Virus record (IMG/VR): IMGVR_UViG_3300020463_002645
Coordinates: 1-35,501 of that record
DNA length: 35,501 nt
Source: a virus
Direction: 5' to 3' (one strand)
Part shown: positions 8,498 through 16,719 of the stretch, piece after piece
Layout: every line of letters begins with the position of its first letter
How positions within the stretch are numbered: the first letter of the stretch is position 1
The notes under the pieces: model-generated
What the model was told of the DNA's origin: nothing
Databases searched by the model: none
What the model saw: only the letters and a program-made list of their open reading frames with translations
Position numbers and translations under genes: made by a program

Positions 8498-8704
8498 ATG
8501 ACATTGCGAGAACTACAAAAAGAAAGTGCCAGAGTCTTGGCGACAATAGATTCTACAAGTGTTGGTCTGTCAAAGTTTAATAAACTTGCACACCATAACA
8601 GCCTCAATTGGTATAAGGCAGTCGTTCAAAGTTATATAGATCAATATGGTGATTTGCCAAGCAAGGTTGGGCCTGGAAAGGATGTAAAGTTAATCAATGT
8701 TTAA
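8498..8704 (+). CDS. Small hypothetical protein (68 aa)
   Basis: Not recognised. I start it at the ATG at 8498, one base after the upstream stop; a TTG at 8483 in frame would add five residues but has no better support. The protein is basic and mostly helical at first (TLRELQKESARVLATID), then NWYKAVVQSYIDQYG, and ends in a Gly/Pro/Lys-rich tail (LPSKVGPGKDVKLINV). It has no cysteine, signal peptide or membrane segment. The reading frame overlaps the next radical SAM gene by 8 bases, so its position is constrained. Small proteins beside radical SAM enzymes can be substrate peptides or recognition proteins, but no leader/core organisation is evident here. Confidence 0.6.
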   Translation: MTLRELQKESARVLATIDSTSVGLSKFNKLAHHNSLNWYKAVVQSYIDQYGDLPSKVGPGKDVKLINV

Positions 8705-9629
8705 ACTTACTAATGATGCTCCAAACACAGTCGTAATTGATTGGCTGATTAATAATATTTGTAATTATAAATGTTCTTATTGTATTCCTGAACTTAATGC
8801 TGGTTCTAATATTGAAACTCCCAGCACAGAAATATTTAAATATTTTAAAAAATTAGAAGAACATTTTTCCGGTCAAGATAAAATATTAACTATAAGTGGT
8901 GGCGAACCAACTCTGTACAAATATTTTACTGAACTTGTTAATCAAATTTGTAGCAATTTTAACAATTGGTATATAGAAATTTTAACTAACGGAAGCAGGA
9001 CTATAAAATGGTGGGAAACTTTTGCAAAGCAAAATGAATTTAAAAACTTACGTGTAAACATCAGTTTTCATCCTGAGTTTGCAGATGCTAATCATTTATT
9101 AGAAGTGTGTAAAATTTTACATAATAATATTGATACATCAGTTCAAATACTTTATAAGCCTCAGTATAAAGAAAAATGTAATCATTTTTATACTGAATTA
9201 GCAAATAGTGAATTATCGTTGTTTGTAAAATATAAATCAATAAAACAATTTGACGAAGACGGAAAAACTTTGGATTACAATGAAAATGATAAAAAGGAAC
9301 TATCTAAATATTTTAAAACAAGGATAGATACAACTAGGTGGCCTATACCTCGTAATCTTATAATAAATGATGATGCTAAACCTTTTAATCACATATACGA
9401 AATAGTCGCCACACAAAAAAATAGTTTTAAAGGCATGAATTGTGAGATAGGAAACAAAAGATTTTACATTGTACCATCTGGTGATGTGTTTGGTGCAACC
9501 TGTACAACAGCACAAAAAATTAACCTAGGAAATATGTATAAGCACACATTCAAACCAATTAAGAATGCAATATGCCAAAATAATTGGTGCCATTGTTTGC
9601 CAGACATCAAGATACCAAAATATGTATAA
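8697..9629 (+). CDS. Radical SAM protein, C-terminal twitch/SPASM type (310 aa, architecture C)
   Basis: Radical SAM enzyme with C22/C26/C29 (CNYKCSYC) binding the 4Fe-4S cluster, and SGGEP at 67-71 for SAM methionine binding. The C-terminal module begins at NCEIG (C249) and continues with VPSGDVFGATC (C269) and CQNNWCHC (C293, C298, C300), a pattern expected to hold an auxiliary Fe-S cluster. Its core and tail have the same layout as the second half of the fused protein at 1798. It is the shortest member of the array, with a compact middle. It overlaps the small upstream gene by 8 bases and the next radical SAM gene by 8. Substrate unknown; such modules usually act on peptides, carbohydrates or other non-nucleotide substrates. 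Confidence 0.92.
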   Translation: MFKLTNDAPNTVVIDWLINNICNYKCSYCIPELNAGSNIETPSTEIFKYFKKLEEHFSGQDKILTISGGEPTLYKYFTELVNQICSNFNNWYIEILTNGSRTIKWWETFAKQNEFKNLRVNISFHPEFADANHLLEVCKILHNNIDTSVQILYKPQYKEKCNHFYTELANSELSLFVKYKSIKQFDEDGKTLDYNENDKKELSKYFKTRIDTTRWPIPRNLIINDDAKPFNHIYEIVATQKNSFKGMNCEIGNKRFYIVPSGDVFGATCTTAQKINLGNMYKHTFKPIKNAICQNNWCHCLPDIKIPKYV

Positions 9630-10698
9630 AATTGAAGATATAAAAAGTATACACTTAGAAATAACACAGAATTGCCAGGCGGCCTGTCCGATGTGCGATC
9701 GTAATATGAATGGCGGTGCAGTGAATCCACATATTAATTTAGATGAATTATCCTTAGATGATTGTAAAAATATATTCACGCCTGCATTTATCAGGCAACT
9801 TTCTAAATTGTATATGTGTGGAAACTTGGGTGACCCAATAATAGCAAAAGACACACTAGAAGTTTTTGAGTATTTTAGAGAACATAATCCAAATATTTGG
9901 TTGAATATGCATACAAACGGTGGCGCAAGAGAAGAGGATTGGTGGAAAGATATTGCTAAAGTTTTTAAACAAAAAGGAGATATAACTTTTTCTGTGGACG
10001 GCCTCGAGGATACGAATCATCTGTATAGACAAAATGTTCAATGGGCAAAAGTAGAAAGGTCTATCAAAGCATTTACAGGCGCAGGTGGCAGGGCAAGATG
10101 GGACTTTTTAATTTTTCAACATAATCAACATCAAGTTGAACAGGCCAAACTTGTTGCGAAACAATGGGGCGTCGAAAAGTTTGTATCAAAAAAAACTGGG
10201 AGATTTATAAGTGCTAAATCAGAAAAGAAAGAACAACATCAAGCAGTCAATAGAAAAGGACAAGATACTACTACTTTAAAAAAGCCAGAGGTCAAATATC
10301 AAAATAAAGAATTAAGCAAATACGATTTGCTAATTGAAAAATATGGATCTATGGATTCATATTATGACGTAGTACCAATAAATTGCAAAGTCAAGGATGA
10401 AGGTAATTTGTTTATTACAGCAGAAGGACTTGCACTGCCCTGCTGTTGGACCGCGGGTAGGATGTATAAATGGTGGCAAAAAGATCCAAAGGTGGAACAA
10501 ATTTGGCAGTTTATAGATCATGTTGGCGGAAAAGAATCATTGGACGCAACTAAAGGACTTGAAAAGGTATTTGAGACAGGAATATTTGACCTCATTGAAA
10601 ATAGTTGGGAAACCAAAGGCTGTTCAAACGGAAAACTTAAAGTATGTGCAATGAAATGTGGAAAGGAGTTTGATCCTTTTGGATCACAATACGTGTAA
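9622..10698 (+). CDS. Radical SAM protein, GNxGDP variant (358 aa, architecture B)
   Basis: C18/C22/C25 (CQAACPMC) form the radical SAM cluster site. The usual GGEP is replaced by CGNLGDPI (66-73). Further class marks are HTNGGAREEDWW, SVDGLEDTNHLYRQNVQW and FQHNQHQVEQAK, followed by a C-terminal cysteine module starting at INCKVKDEGNLFITAEG and LPCCWTAG and ending with CSNGKLKVCAMKCGKEF. I chose the ATG at 9622 rather than the first in-frame codon at 9565, because it gives an 8-base overlap with the preceding gene and starts in the same place relative to the cysteine motif as the other B members (MYKFYDIED, MYHSVESIKD). It is followed directly by the alternative oxidase (TAATG). The reaction is unknown. 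Confidence 0.92.
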   Translation: MYKIEDIKSIHLEITQNCQAACPMCDRNMNGGAVNPHINLDELSLDDCKNIFTPAFIRQLSKLYMCGNLGDPIIAKDTLEVFEYFREHNPNIWLNMHTNGGAREEDWWKDIAKVFKQKGDITFSVDGLEDTNHLYRQNVQWAKVERSIKAFTGAGGRARWDFLIFQHNQHQVEQAKLVAKQWGVEKFVSKKTGRFISAKSEKKEQHQAVNRKGQDTTTLKKPEVKYQNKELSKYDLLIEKYGSMDSYYDVVPINCKVKDEGNLFITAEGLALPCCWTAGRMYKWWQKDPKVEQIWQFIDHVGGKESLDATKGLEKVFETGIFDLIENSWETKGCSNGKLKVCAMKCGKEFDPFGSQYV

Positions 10699-11303
10699 TG
10701 AAACACAAACGCCCTAGAGATTTTGGAGACAAGTGTGCATTATGGTTCACGATGAGACTGCGATGGATTGCTGACACATTTTTTGCTAAACGTTACGGAC
10801 ACAGAGCAGTCGTGCTAGAAACTGTTGCAGGTGTGCCGGGCATGGTTGCAGGTATGTGGAATCACTTACGTAGTTTAAGGAAGATGAAACCAGATGACAG
10901 AGGTTGGATCAGAACTTTACTAGAAGAAGCAGAAAATGAACGTATGCATCTAATGATATTCATTGAGATAGCAAAACCCAATTGGTTGGAACGTTGGATG
11001 ATAATTACTGCACAATTTTTATTCTGGCACTTTTATATGTTCCTTTATATTTTCTTTCCTAAGGTTGCACATAGAATGGTTGGTTACTTTGAAGAACAAG
11101 CAGTCATAAGTTATACATCTTATCTCAAAGCAATTGAATTAGGCAAAATCAAAAATATTGATGCTCCTGAAATTGCAAAAAATTATTATGCGTTAAAACC
11201 AGATGCAAAACTACGAGACGTGGTGATCGCTGTCAGAGAAGATGAGCGAGGCCATGCACAAGAAAATCACAGAATGGCGGATGTAATAGAGGAAGACAAG
11301 TAA
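10698..11303 (+). CDS. aox: Alternative oxidase, mitochondrial/proteobacterial type (201 aa)
   Basis: Diiron quinol oxidase that reduces O2 to water without proton pumping, attached to the inner face of the membrane. All iron-ligand motifs are present: LETVAGVPGMVAGMWNHL (Glu41), LEEAENERMH (Glu81 and His84), YFEEQAVISYTSYL (the Glu132/133 region) and REDERGH (Glu183 and His186). A hydrophobic stretch at 101-120 (IITAQFLFWHFYMFLYIFF) is the monotopic membrane-binding region. The wording follows mitochondrial/proteobacterial AOX, not the plastid PTOX carried by cyanophages. It lacks the long N-terminal extension of mitochondrial enzymes and starts within about 40 residues of the first ligand, so it looks complete for a bacterial form. 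It sits inside the radical SAM operon, sharing one base with the previous stop. Confidence 0.95.
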   Translation: MKHKRPRDFGDKCALWFTMRLRWIADTFFAKRYGHRAVVLETVAGVPGMVAGMWNHLRSLRKMKPDDRGWIRTLLEEAENERMHLMIFIEIAKPNWLERWMIITAQFLFWHFYMFLYIFFPKVAHRMVGYFEEQAVISYTSYLKAIELGKIKNIDAPEIAKNYYALKPDAKLRDVVIAVREDERGHAQENHRMADVIEEDK

Positions 11304-11927
11304 ATGAAACAATTACCAGTATATTTTTTTAACACAGATCCTTATCCTAAAATAGCAAATAAAAATTTTAAGTTTGGCAAAGTTGATAACGTAGACACGG
11401 TGTTTACTTTAGCATCTGGATTCAAAAGATACAAATATAGTATTTTATATCAACCAAAGAAACTTGTTGTTTATGATCTTAATCCTTATGCAGTTGCACT
11501 ACATAGGCGCATTGACGATCTTGAAAAAATTAACTTTGAAGCAATATGCGAATTATATTACGAATACGAGAAAGAAAAAATTAATGCAGTGTTATCTGAT
11601 TACAAGTTGCCAAATCTTATTACCCTATCTGTTGAAAAGCAATTGAAACTGAATTGGGATATTGAATGCCAACGTTGGGGAGGTGAAGAAAACTTTGTGA
11701 CTGCTTTTTTATATTTCAAGCAACAAAAAAGGATTTACGAAACACTAGATGTAATACAAGGAAGAGATGATATTAAAAAACATCTAGGTAAAACAAATTT
11801 TATACACATAAGCAATATTTTTTCTTGGACGCATAATCCTAAGTTTGATCGAATTGCCTTAAAAAAAGAGAAAGAAGAATTTGGAGAATTTTGTTGGAAG
11901 AATAAAATAGGAGTAGCAAATGATTAA
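11304..11927 (+). CDS. Hypothetical Rossmann/methyltransferase-like protein with ASGFK motif (207 aa)
   Basis: Not assigned to a known family. Residues 30-60 read VDTVFTLASGFKRYKYSILY, then KKLVVYDLNPYA, the layout of a Rossmann beta-alpha-beta unit with an acidic residue (Asp58) at the end of strand 2, as in SAM-dependent methyltransferases. The protein at 30608 contains the same core (IDTFIGVASGFKPLLFL then MYLFDTNKDM), so the two define a small family. The C-terminal part has GKTNFIHISNIFSWTHNP, the place where methyltransferases carry strand 4/5. The ATG directly follows the upstream stop, and a GAGGAAG lies upstream. It overlaps the next gene by 8 bases. Function remains unknown; a methyltransferase role is inference from fold-like pattern only. 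Confidence 0.7.
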   Translation: MKQLPVYFFNTDPYPKIANKNFKFGKVDNVDTVFTLASGFKRYKYSILYQPKKLVVYDLNPYAVALHRRIDDLEKINFEAICELYYEYEKEKINAVLSDYKLPNLITLSVEKQLKLNWDIECQRWGGEENFVTAFLYFKQQKRIYETLDVIQGRDDIKKHLGKTNFIHISNIFSWTHNPKFDRIALKKEKEEFGEFCWKNKIGVAND

Positions 11928-12585
11928 TGATATATTAAACTTTATTAAAGATAATAAAAATTACGGGTTACCGTGGAAAGCACAATCATTGCAAGAAAAA
12001 TGGAAAGATCCTGAAGTTAGTCATATTAAGATAGATTTCAATATAGACACAAATGATATGTATTGCGAATGCGTAGCAGTTGCAGATAGATTTGTAGATC
12101 ATAGAAAGGGTGACTATGCACACGATGGTTGGCAAGGCTTGACGTTACATGGAATCTCGGAAGGTAAGACTGAAGATTTCAATGCATATGGATTCAAAAC
12201 ATTTGAAGATGCAAATTATCATTGGACAGAAGTATCTAAACAGACACCTCATATTAAAAATTTTGTTGAATCATTACCGTATGAATACCTAAAAAGGGTA
12301 CGTATAATGAAATTAAAGGCAGGTGGATACATTGCTCCACATAATGATGGCGAAGGTAGATTAATGGGTCCACTTAATTTTGCAATAAATCAGCCAGAGG
12401 ATTGTGAAATGGTTTTTGAAAATAAAGGTTTAGTTCCTTTTTCAAACGGAGTTGGATTTTATTTAGACGTTGGTAGGCGGCATTGTGTAGTGAATAATAG
12501 TAATGAAGATAGGTATCATCTTATCATTCACGGTAGACGCAACAATGACTTTTATACCAGATACGACGACAAAAAAAACGGATAA
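11920..12585 (+). CDS. Aspartyl/asparaginyl beta-hydroxylase-like Fe(II)/2OG oxygenase (221 aa)
   Basis: The second half is a clear double-stranded beta-helix of the Asp/Asn hydroxylase kind. RVRIMKLKAGGYIAPHND (127-144) has the metal-binding His141-x-Asp143. It is followed by GPLNFAINQPEDCEMVF, GLVPFSNGVGFYLDVG, RRHCVVNNS with the distal His188, and EDRYHLIIHG with Arg198 for 2-oxoglutarate binding. The N-terminal 120 residues are less conserved and may shape the substrate site. AGGAG precedes the start. It closes the sub-operon with the oxidase and is separated by 10 bases from the long radical SAM run. The gene at 33055 is a close relative in architecture. The substrate could be a peptide side chain, but sugars or lipids cannot be excluded. 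Confidence 0.82.
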   Translation: MINDILNFIKDNKNYGLPWKAQSLQEKWKDPEVSHIKIDFNIDTNDMYCECVAVADRFVDHRKGDYAHDGWQGLTLHGISEGKTEDFNAYGFKTFEDANYHWTEVSKQTPHIKNFVESLPYEYLKRVRIMKLKAGGYIAPHNDGEGRLMGPLNFAINQPEDCEMVFENKGLVPFSNGVGFYLDVGRRHCVVNNSNEDRYHLIIHGRRNNDFYTRYDDKKNG

Positions 12586-12595
12586 GTAGTATTAT

Positions 12596-14029
12596 ATGAG
12601 TAAGAAAGTACCGAACGCGGTATTACCATCAAATACTTTTTGTGTTTTACCGTGGATACATTTATCAAGCAGACCGGATGGCAGTATGAGAACTTGCTGT
12701 ACTTCGAACGCAAGTGCCGTGCAGGATCCAGATTCAAATAAAAAAATTGGCGGAGGTCAGGTTGGCGTTGTAAAACGTGAGGACGGCGCACCAGCAAACT
12801 TTAACACCACAACATTAGACGAAGCATGGAATAGTACGTATATGCGTAATGTAAGGAAAATGATGTTACGTGGAGAAAAACCTGCGCCTTGTTTAAAATG
12901 CTATAAAGAAGAAGATGCAGGGCATTTGAGTAAACGTGTATGGGAGACCGAGTATTGGGGTAAAAGATACGACATAGAAAAAATAATTAAAGAAACGCAG
13001 AAAGATGGATCTATACCTCCAAAAATAAGATATATTGATTTAAGGTTGGGAAGCAAGTGCCAATTAGCCTGTGTTATGTGTTCACCACACGATAGTTCGG
13101 GATGGATCAAAGAATGGCAACAGATACATCCTCAGATACAAAATGAAAAACTAAAAAACACAAGTCAATGGTACAATAAAGGAAAAGTTGATGGTGCAAG
13201 TTATAATTGGCACCTAAACAATCCAAAATTTTGGAACGATCTTATGGATCAAATTCCTCATATGTATCAATTGTATTTTGCTGGAGGTGAGGCACTTATC
13301 ATTAAAGAACATTATGATTTACTAGAAGAGTGTGTCAAAAGAGGACACGCAAAAAATATAGAATTACGTTATAACTCTAATGCTGTAGAATGGAGAGATG
13401 ATCTTTTTGACCTTTGGCACGAGTTTAAACGTGTTAGATTTCATTATAGCATTGATGCTTTTGGTGAACAAAATGATTACATACGTTATCCAACAAAATG
13501 GGATCACCAGGAAAAAGTATTTTGGGAACTGGATAACACCGAGGACAAAATTGAGATTACAACAGCAACAACTATAATGGCTTTGAACATAGCATACTTG
13601 CCTGAATTTACAAAGTGGAAAGTCAATTCGGGATTCAAAAAACTAAACAAATGGCCGTTAGGTGCTGGAGGTATTAACACACACCTTGCATATTGGCCAC
13701 CACAATTGAATGTTAAAGTGTTACCACCACACATCAAAAAGCAAATTAAGGACAAATATGAAAATGAATTTTACCCATGGATAGAAGAAAACTGGCAAAA
13801 GTTTACAGGGGTGCAAGAATCAGGAATAGACAAAGATACTTTTATAGATGCCAAGTATGGAATTAAAAGGTTCAAAGGTATTATCAATTTTATGATGTCT
13901 GAGGATTGGACAGAAAGGCTCGATCAAACAAAAGAATGGATCACCTTATTAAACAAAACAAGAAATTGGGATAATAAATTTTTAAAGGTATTTCCAATAT
14001 TTGAGGATGTGATTAATGGCCCTAGATAA
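12596..14029 (+). CDS. Twitch radical SAM protein (477 aa, architecture A)
   Basis: N-terminal cysteine module with C16, C34-C35, and C99/C102 after an LDEAWNS helix, then the radical SAM core C155/C159/C162 (CQLACVMC). AGGEA at 229-233 replaces the final Pro of GGEP with Ala. HKNIELRYNSNA-like and FHYSIDAFGEQNDYIRYPTK segments follow, as in the other A proteins. The N-terminal module carries a Gly-rich insert (residues 45-70) not seen in its neighbours. No Shine-Dalgarno is obvious in the short gap upstream (12586-12595), so it may depend on readthrough from the oxygenase gene. It is the first of fourteen contiguous radical SAM genes and overlaps the next by 14 bases. Confidence 0.92.
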   Translation: MSKKVPNAVLPSNTFCVLPWIHLSSRPDGSMRTCCTSNASAVQDPDSNKKIGGGQVGVVKREDGAPANFNTTTLDEAWNSTYMRNVRKMMLRGEKPAPCLKCYKEEDAGHLSKRVWETEYWGKRYDIEKIIKETQKDGSIPPKIRYIDLRLGSKCQLACVMCSPHDSSGWIKEWQQIHPQIQNEKLKNTSQWYNKGKVDGASYNWHLNNPKFWNDLMDQIPHMYQLYFAGGEALIIKEHYDLLEECVKRGHAKNIELRYNSNAVEWRDDLFDLWHEFKRVRFHYSIDAFGEQNDYIRYPTKWDHQEKVFWELDNTEDKIEITTATTIMALNIAYLPEFTKWKVNSGFKKLNKWPLGAGGINTHLAYWPPQLNVKVLPPHIKKQIKDKYENEFYPWIEENWQKFTGVQESGIDKDTFIDAKYGIKRFKGIINFMMSEDWTERLDQTKEWITLLNKTRNWDNKFLKVFPIFEDVINGPR

Positions 14030-15356
14030 GAAAAATTTTTGCGTTGTGCCTTTTGTACAACTTAATACCCGAGGAAAAGGTAACGCAAGGGTATGTTGTA
14101 GTATTGGTGGTTTAGATTATGGTATACCAAAGGACTACACTGTGGATCAATTGAATCCAGAAAATTACAACAGCAAAACAAAAGTCTATAATTTAGGCAC
14201 TGATAAAATTGAGGATATGTGGAATTCTAAATTTATGAAAGATTTTAGAATGAAAATGTTAAACAATGAGAATATTCCTAATTGTGAGTTTTGTCATAGA
14301 ATGGAAAAAAGCGGTTTGACAAGTAAGCGCCTGAGTAAAAATAAAACATTTTTCAAAAAGACCGAACCAAAATTAGATGGTTACAAACAAACAGGTGGAG
14401 TAGTGGACATGATGCCGCAGTGGTGGGAGATACGTTTATCAACGAAATGTAATCTATCATGTATTATGTGTGCCCCTGGTTTGAGTACCATGATGTTTAA
14501 CGAATTCAAGAAATGGGAAAAAGAAGGCCGGATATTAGATCACATGGCAGGCAGTTTACAGATTGCCAAACAAAGTGGTGTTGAGTATCTATCCAAGTCT
14601 ACATATTTCTTAGAACAGTTGAGAGACAACTTAAAGAATGTTGTCTTTATGGAATTTAGAGGTGGAGAAGTATTTGCTGACAAGCATAGCATTGATTTTA
14701 TAGATGAAATAAGCAAAACAGAACACGCAAAAAACATTAGACTTGACATTAGTACCAATTCAACAATCCTAGATGAACGTATTCTTGAGATACTGAATAG
14801 ATTCAAAGGCGGAAAATTAAGATTTAGTATTGATGCCTACAAAGATAAAGATGAATTAATTAGATACCATACCAAGTGGGATAAGGTTGTTGCGAATATG
14901 CACAGAGCAAATAGATTACTAAAAGACAGTTGGATATTTTGGAGTCAAAGCACAATACAATTGGCAAACTGTATGTACATGGATGAACTATGTTGGTTCT
15001 TTGACGACTTTTGTAAACAAACAAATAATAATAGATTTTATCTAGGATTTACATCAGTAAGAGCAAAGGATTGGCTAAGACATGAAAATATGCCATTAGA
15101 AACTAGATATGATCAAGTTGAAAAAATTAAAAAATTTTTTAATAAAAGTTATCTATGTAACGACAACGTAAACAAGGAATGGCATATTAAATCAATAAAC
15201 GGTTTGATATCTGCTTTAAGTTCTCCTTGTTATGAAAACAAAGATTATAATTCACGTGCAAGAGGTTACTTTGACAAAATGACAGAACTTAGAAAGCAGG
15301 ACTATTACGAAGTGTATCCTGCATTAAAATATTTAAAGGAGTACGATGCCACATAA
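14016..15356 (+). CDS. Twitch radical SAM protein (446 aa, architecture A)
   Basis: Cysteine module C9, C27-C28, C90/C93 with an EDMWNS helix, then core C145/C149/C152 (CNLSCIMC). The GGE motif is FRGGEV (214-219), with Val in place of Pro; the Arg before GGE is shared with the gene at 27148. FSIDAYKDKDELIRYHTKWD follows. Its C-terminal half lacks the 'PHxLxVxxLPxxxK' segment seen in the members at 12596, 15346 and 21301, so it belongs with 27148 in a sub-branch. GAGG precedes the start, which overlaps the upstream gene by 14 bases. Substrate unknown. Confidence 0.92.
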   Translation: MALDKKNFCVVPFVQLNTRGKGNARVCCSIGGLDYGIPKDYTVDQLNPENYNSKTKVYNLGTDKIEDMWNSKFMKDFRMKMLNNENIPNCEFCHRMEKSGLTSKRLSKNKTFFKKTEPKLDGYKQTGGVVDMMPQWWEIRLSTKCNLSCIMCAPGLSTMMFNEFKKWEKEGRILDHMAGSLQIAKQSGVEYLSKSTYFLEQLRDNLKNVVFMEFRGGEVFADKHSIDFIDEISKTEHAKNIRLDISTNSTILDERILEILNRFKGGKLRFSIDAYKDKDELIRYHTKWDKVVANMHRANRLLKDSWIFWSQSTIQLANCMYMDELCWFFDDFCKQTNNNRFYLGFTSVRAKDWLRHENMPLETRYDQVEKIKKFFNKSYLCNDNVNKEWHIKSINGLISALSSPCYENKDYNSRARGYFDKMTELRKQDYYEVYPALKYLKEYDAT

Positions 15357-16719
15357 TTGGAGAGATACAAAACTTTGTCCTATACCTTGGATGAGCACCG
15401 GACTTAGAGCCAATGGTGATATACGGGTATGTTGTCAGGCACAGCACGGACCTACTGGTGGCATTTTAAAAGATGATACAGGTAAGTCTTATCACGCCAG
15501 CAACGCAAATTTATCAGATGTGCGTAATAGTAAACTTTCAAAAGAAATAAGGGTGGCAATGATGAATAACAGATGGCATCCTGAATGTGTAAGATGTAAA
15601 AGAGAAGAAGATGCTGGTATGGCCTCGAGGCAGACTTATGAAAATGAAATTTGGGTAGACAACGGACCCTTTGATTGGGAGACACTATTAAAACATACTG
15701 ACAAAGATGGTACAATAAACAGCAATGCAATTGATTGCAGTTTCTATGATGTGCGTTTTGGAAATTTATGCAATCTCAAATGTAGAATGTGTGGACCCAC
15801 AGATTCCAGTCAATGGTATGAAGACCAAGTTTTACTATGGGGAGACAAGTACAAAGATAGTCATGGAACAGTAAAACTTGTTAAAAATTCCAAAGGCAAA
15901 TATGAACCAGAGAACAATGTGTATGATTGGCATGACAGTGAGCACTATTGGAAACAGATGGAAGTGCGTATACCTCAGATCAGAAAATTATACATCGTTG
16001 GTGGAGAACCTTTGATGATAGATCGACACTATGAATTTCTCAAAAAATGCGTGGACAGAGATCAAGCAAAAAAAATAATTGTTGAATATAACAGCAACAT
16101 AACAAACATACCACAAAGGGCATGGGACATATGGAAACATTTCAAAAGAATCAACGTTGGTGCAAGTATAGATGGTGTAGGTGATATCAATTACTATATG
16201 CGTCCACCTAGCAGATTTAACAAGATACATGAAAATTTACAAAAATTAAGCACAGCAGAAGGAAACTTCAAGGTTTGGATTGCTTGTACTGTCAATGTGT
16301 TTAATGTTTTGCACCTTCCAGAATTTATGGAATGGGCATTATTGAACAAGATGCCGAGAATAAACGACGATAACATTAAACCGATATTGACTCCACACCC
16401 TTTGCATGGTCCTAAGTTTTATAATATAAGGATGTTGCCCGATTACGCAAAAGAATATGTAAAGAAAAAATACGAAGACTATAAAGTAAAACTTTGTAAA
16501 ATTATTGACAAAAGTGATTTTACAAACGATCGTAAAGATGCAAGTAGACGTGAAGCGGTGAGAATACTAGACCAATACATAGAATTCATGTACGCCGCGG
16601 ATTACAGTGACCAGGTACCTAGATTCTGGGACGCAACAGAGCGGCTTGACAAAATAAGGGGGCACAGTATAAAAGAATATATTCCTGAGTTGTATTCTCT
16701 GTTGAAACAAAATGCCTAA
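15346..16719 (+). CDS. Twitch radical SAM protein (457 aa, architecture A)
   Basis: Cysteine module C11, C29-C30, C81/C84, then core C142/C146/C149 (CNLKCRMC) and VGGEP near 218-222. Further along, GASIDGVGDINYYMRPPSRF and LTPHPLHGPKFYNIRMLP are typical of the A proteins at 12596 and 21301, and RGHSIKEYIPELYSLL closes the protein. A good AAGGAG lies 5 bases before the ATG. It overlaps the upstream gene by 11 bases and the downstream gene by 8. Nothing in the cofactor sites appears damaged, so it should be an active enzyme; the substrate cannot be read. Confidence 0.92.
   Translation: MPHNWRDTKLCPIPWMSTGLRANGDIRVCCQAQHGPTGGILKDDTGKSYHASNANLSDVRNSKLSKEIRVAMMNNRWHPECVRCKREEDAGMASRQTYENEIWVDNGPFDWETLLKHTDKDGTINSNAIDCSFYDVRFGNLCNLKCRMCGPTDSSQWYEDQVLLWGDKYKDSHGTVKLVKNSKGKYEPENNVYDWHDSEHYWKQMEVRIPQIRKLYIVGGEPLMIDRHYEFLKKCVDRDQAKKIIVEYNSNITNIPQRAWDIWKHFKRINVGASIDGVGDINYYMRPPSRFNKIHENLQKLSTAEGNFKVWIACTVNVFNVLHLPEFMEWALLNKMPRINDDNIKPILTPHPLHGPKFYNIRMLPDYAKEYVKKKYEDYKVKLCKIIDKSDFTNDRKDASRREAVRILDQYIEFMYAADYSDQVPRFWDATERLDKIRGHSIKEYIPELYSLLKQNA

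Noticed and set aside
8498-8704. A classical RiPP precursor for the radical SAM array
   Set aside because: No Cys-, Gly- or repeat-rich core, no double-Gly leader cleavage site and no peptidase or exporter in the window; kept only as an unknown small protein.
10698-11303. Plastid terminal oxidase (PTOX), as in cyanophages
   Set aside because: The wording LETVAGVPGMVAGM, LEEAENERMHL and EEQAVISYT follows mitochondrial/proteobacterial AOX, not PTOX.
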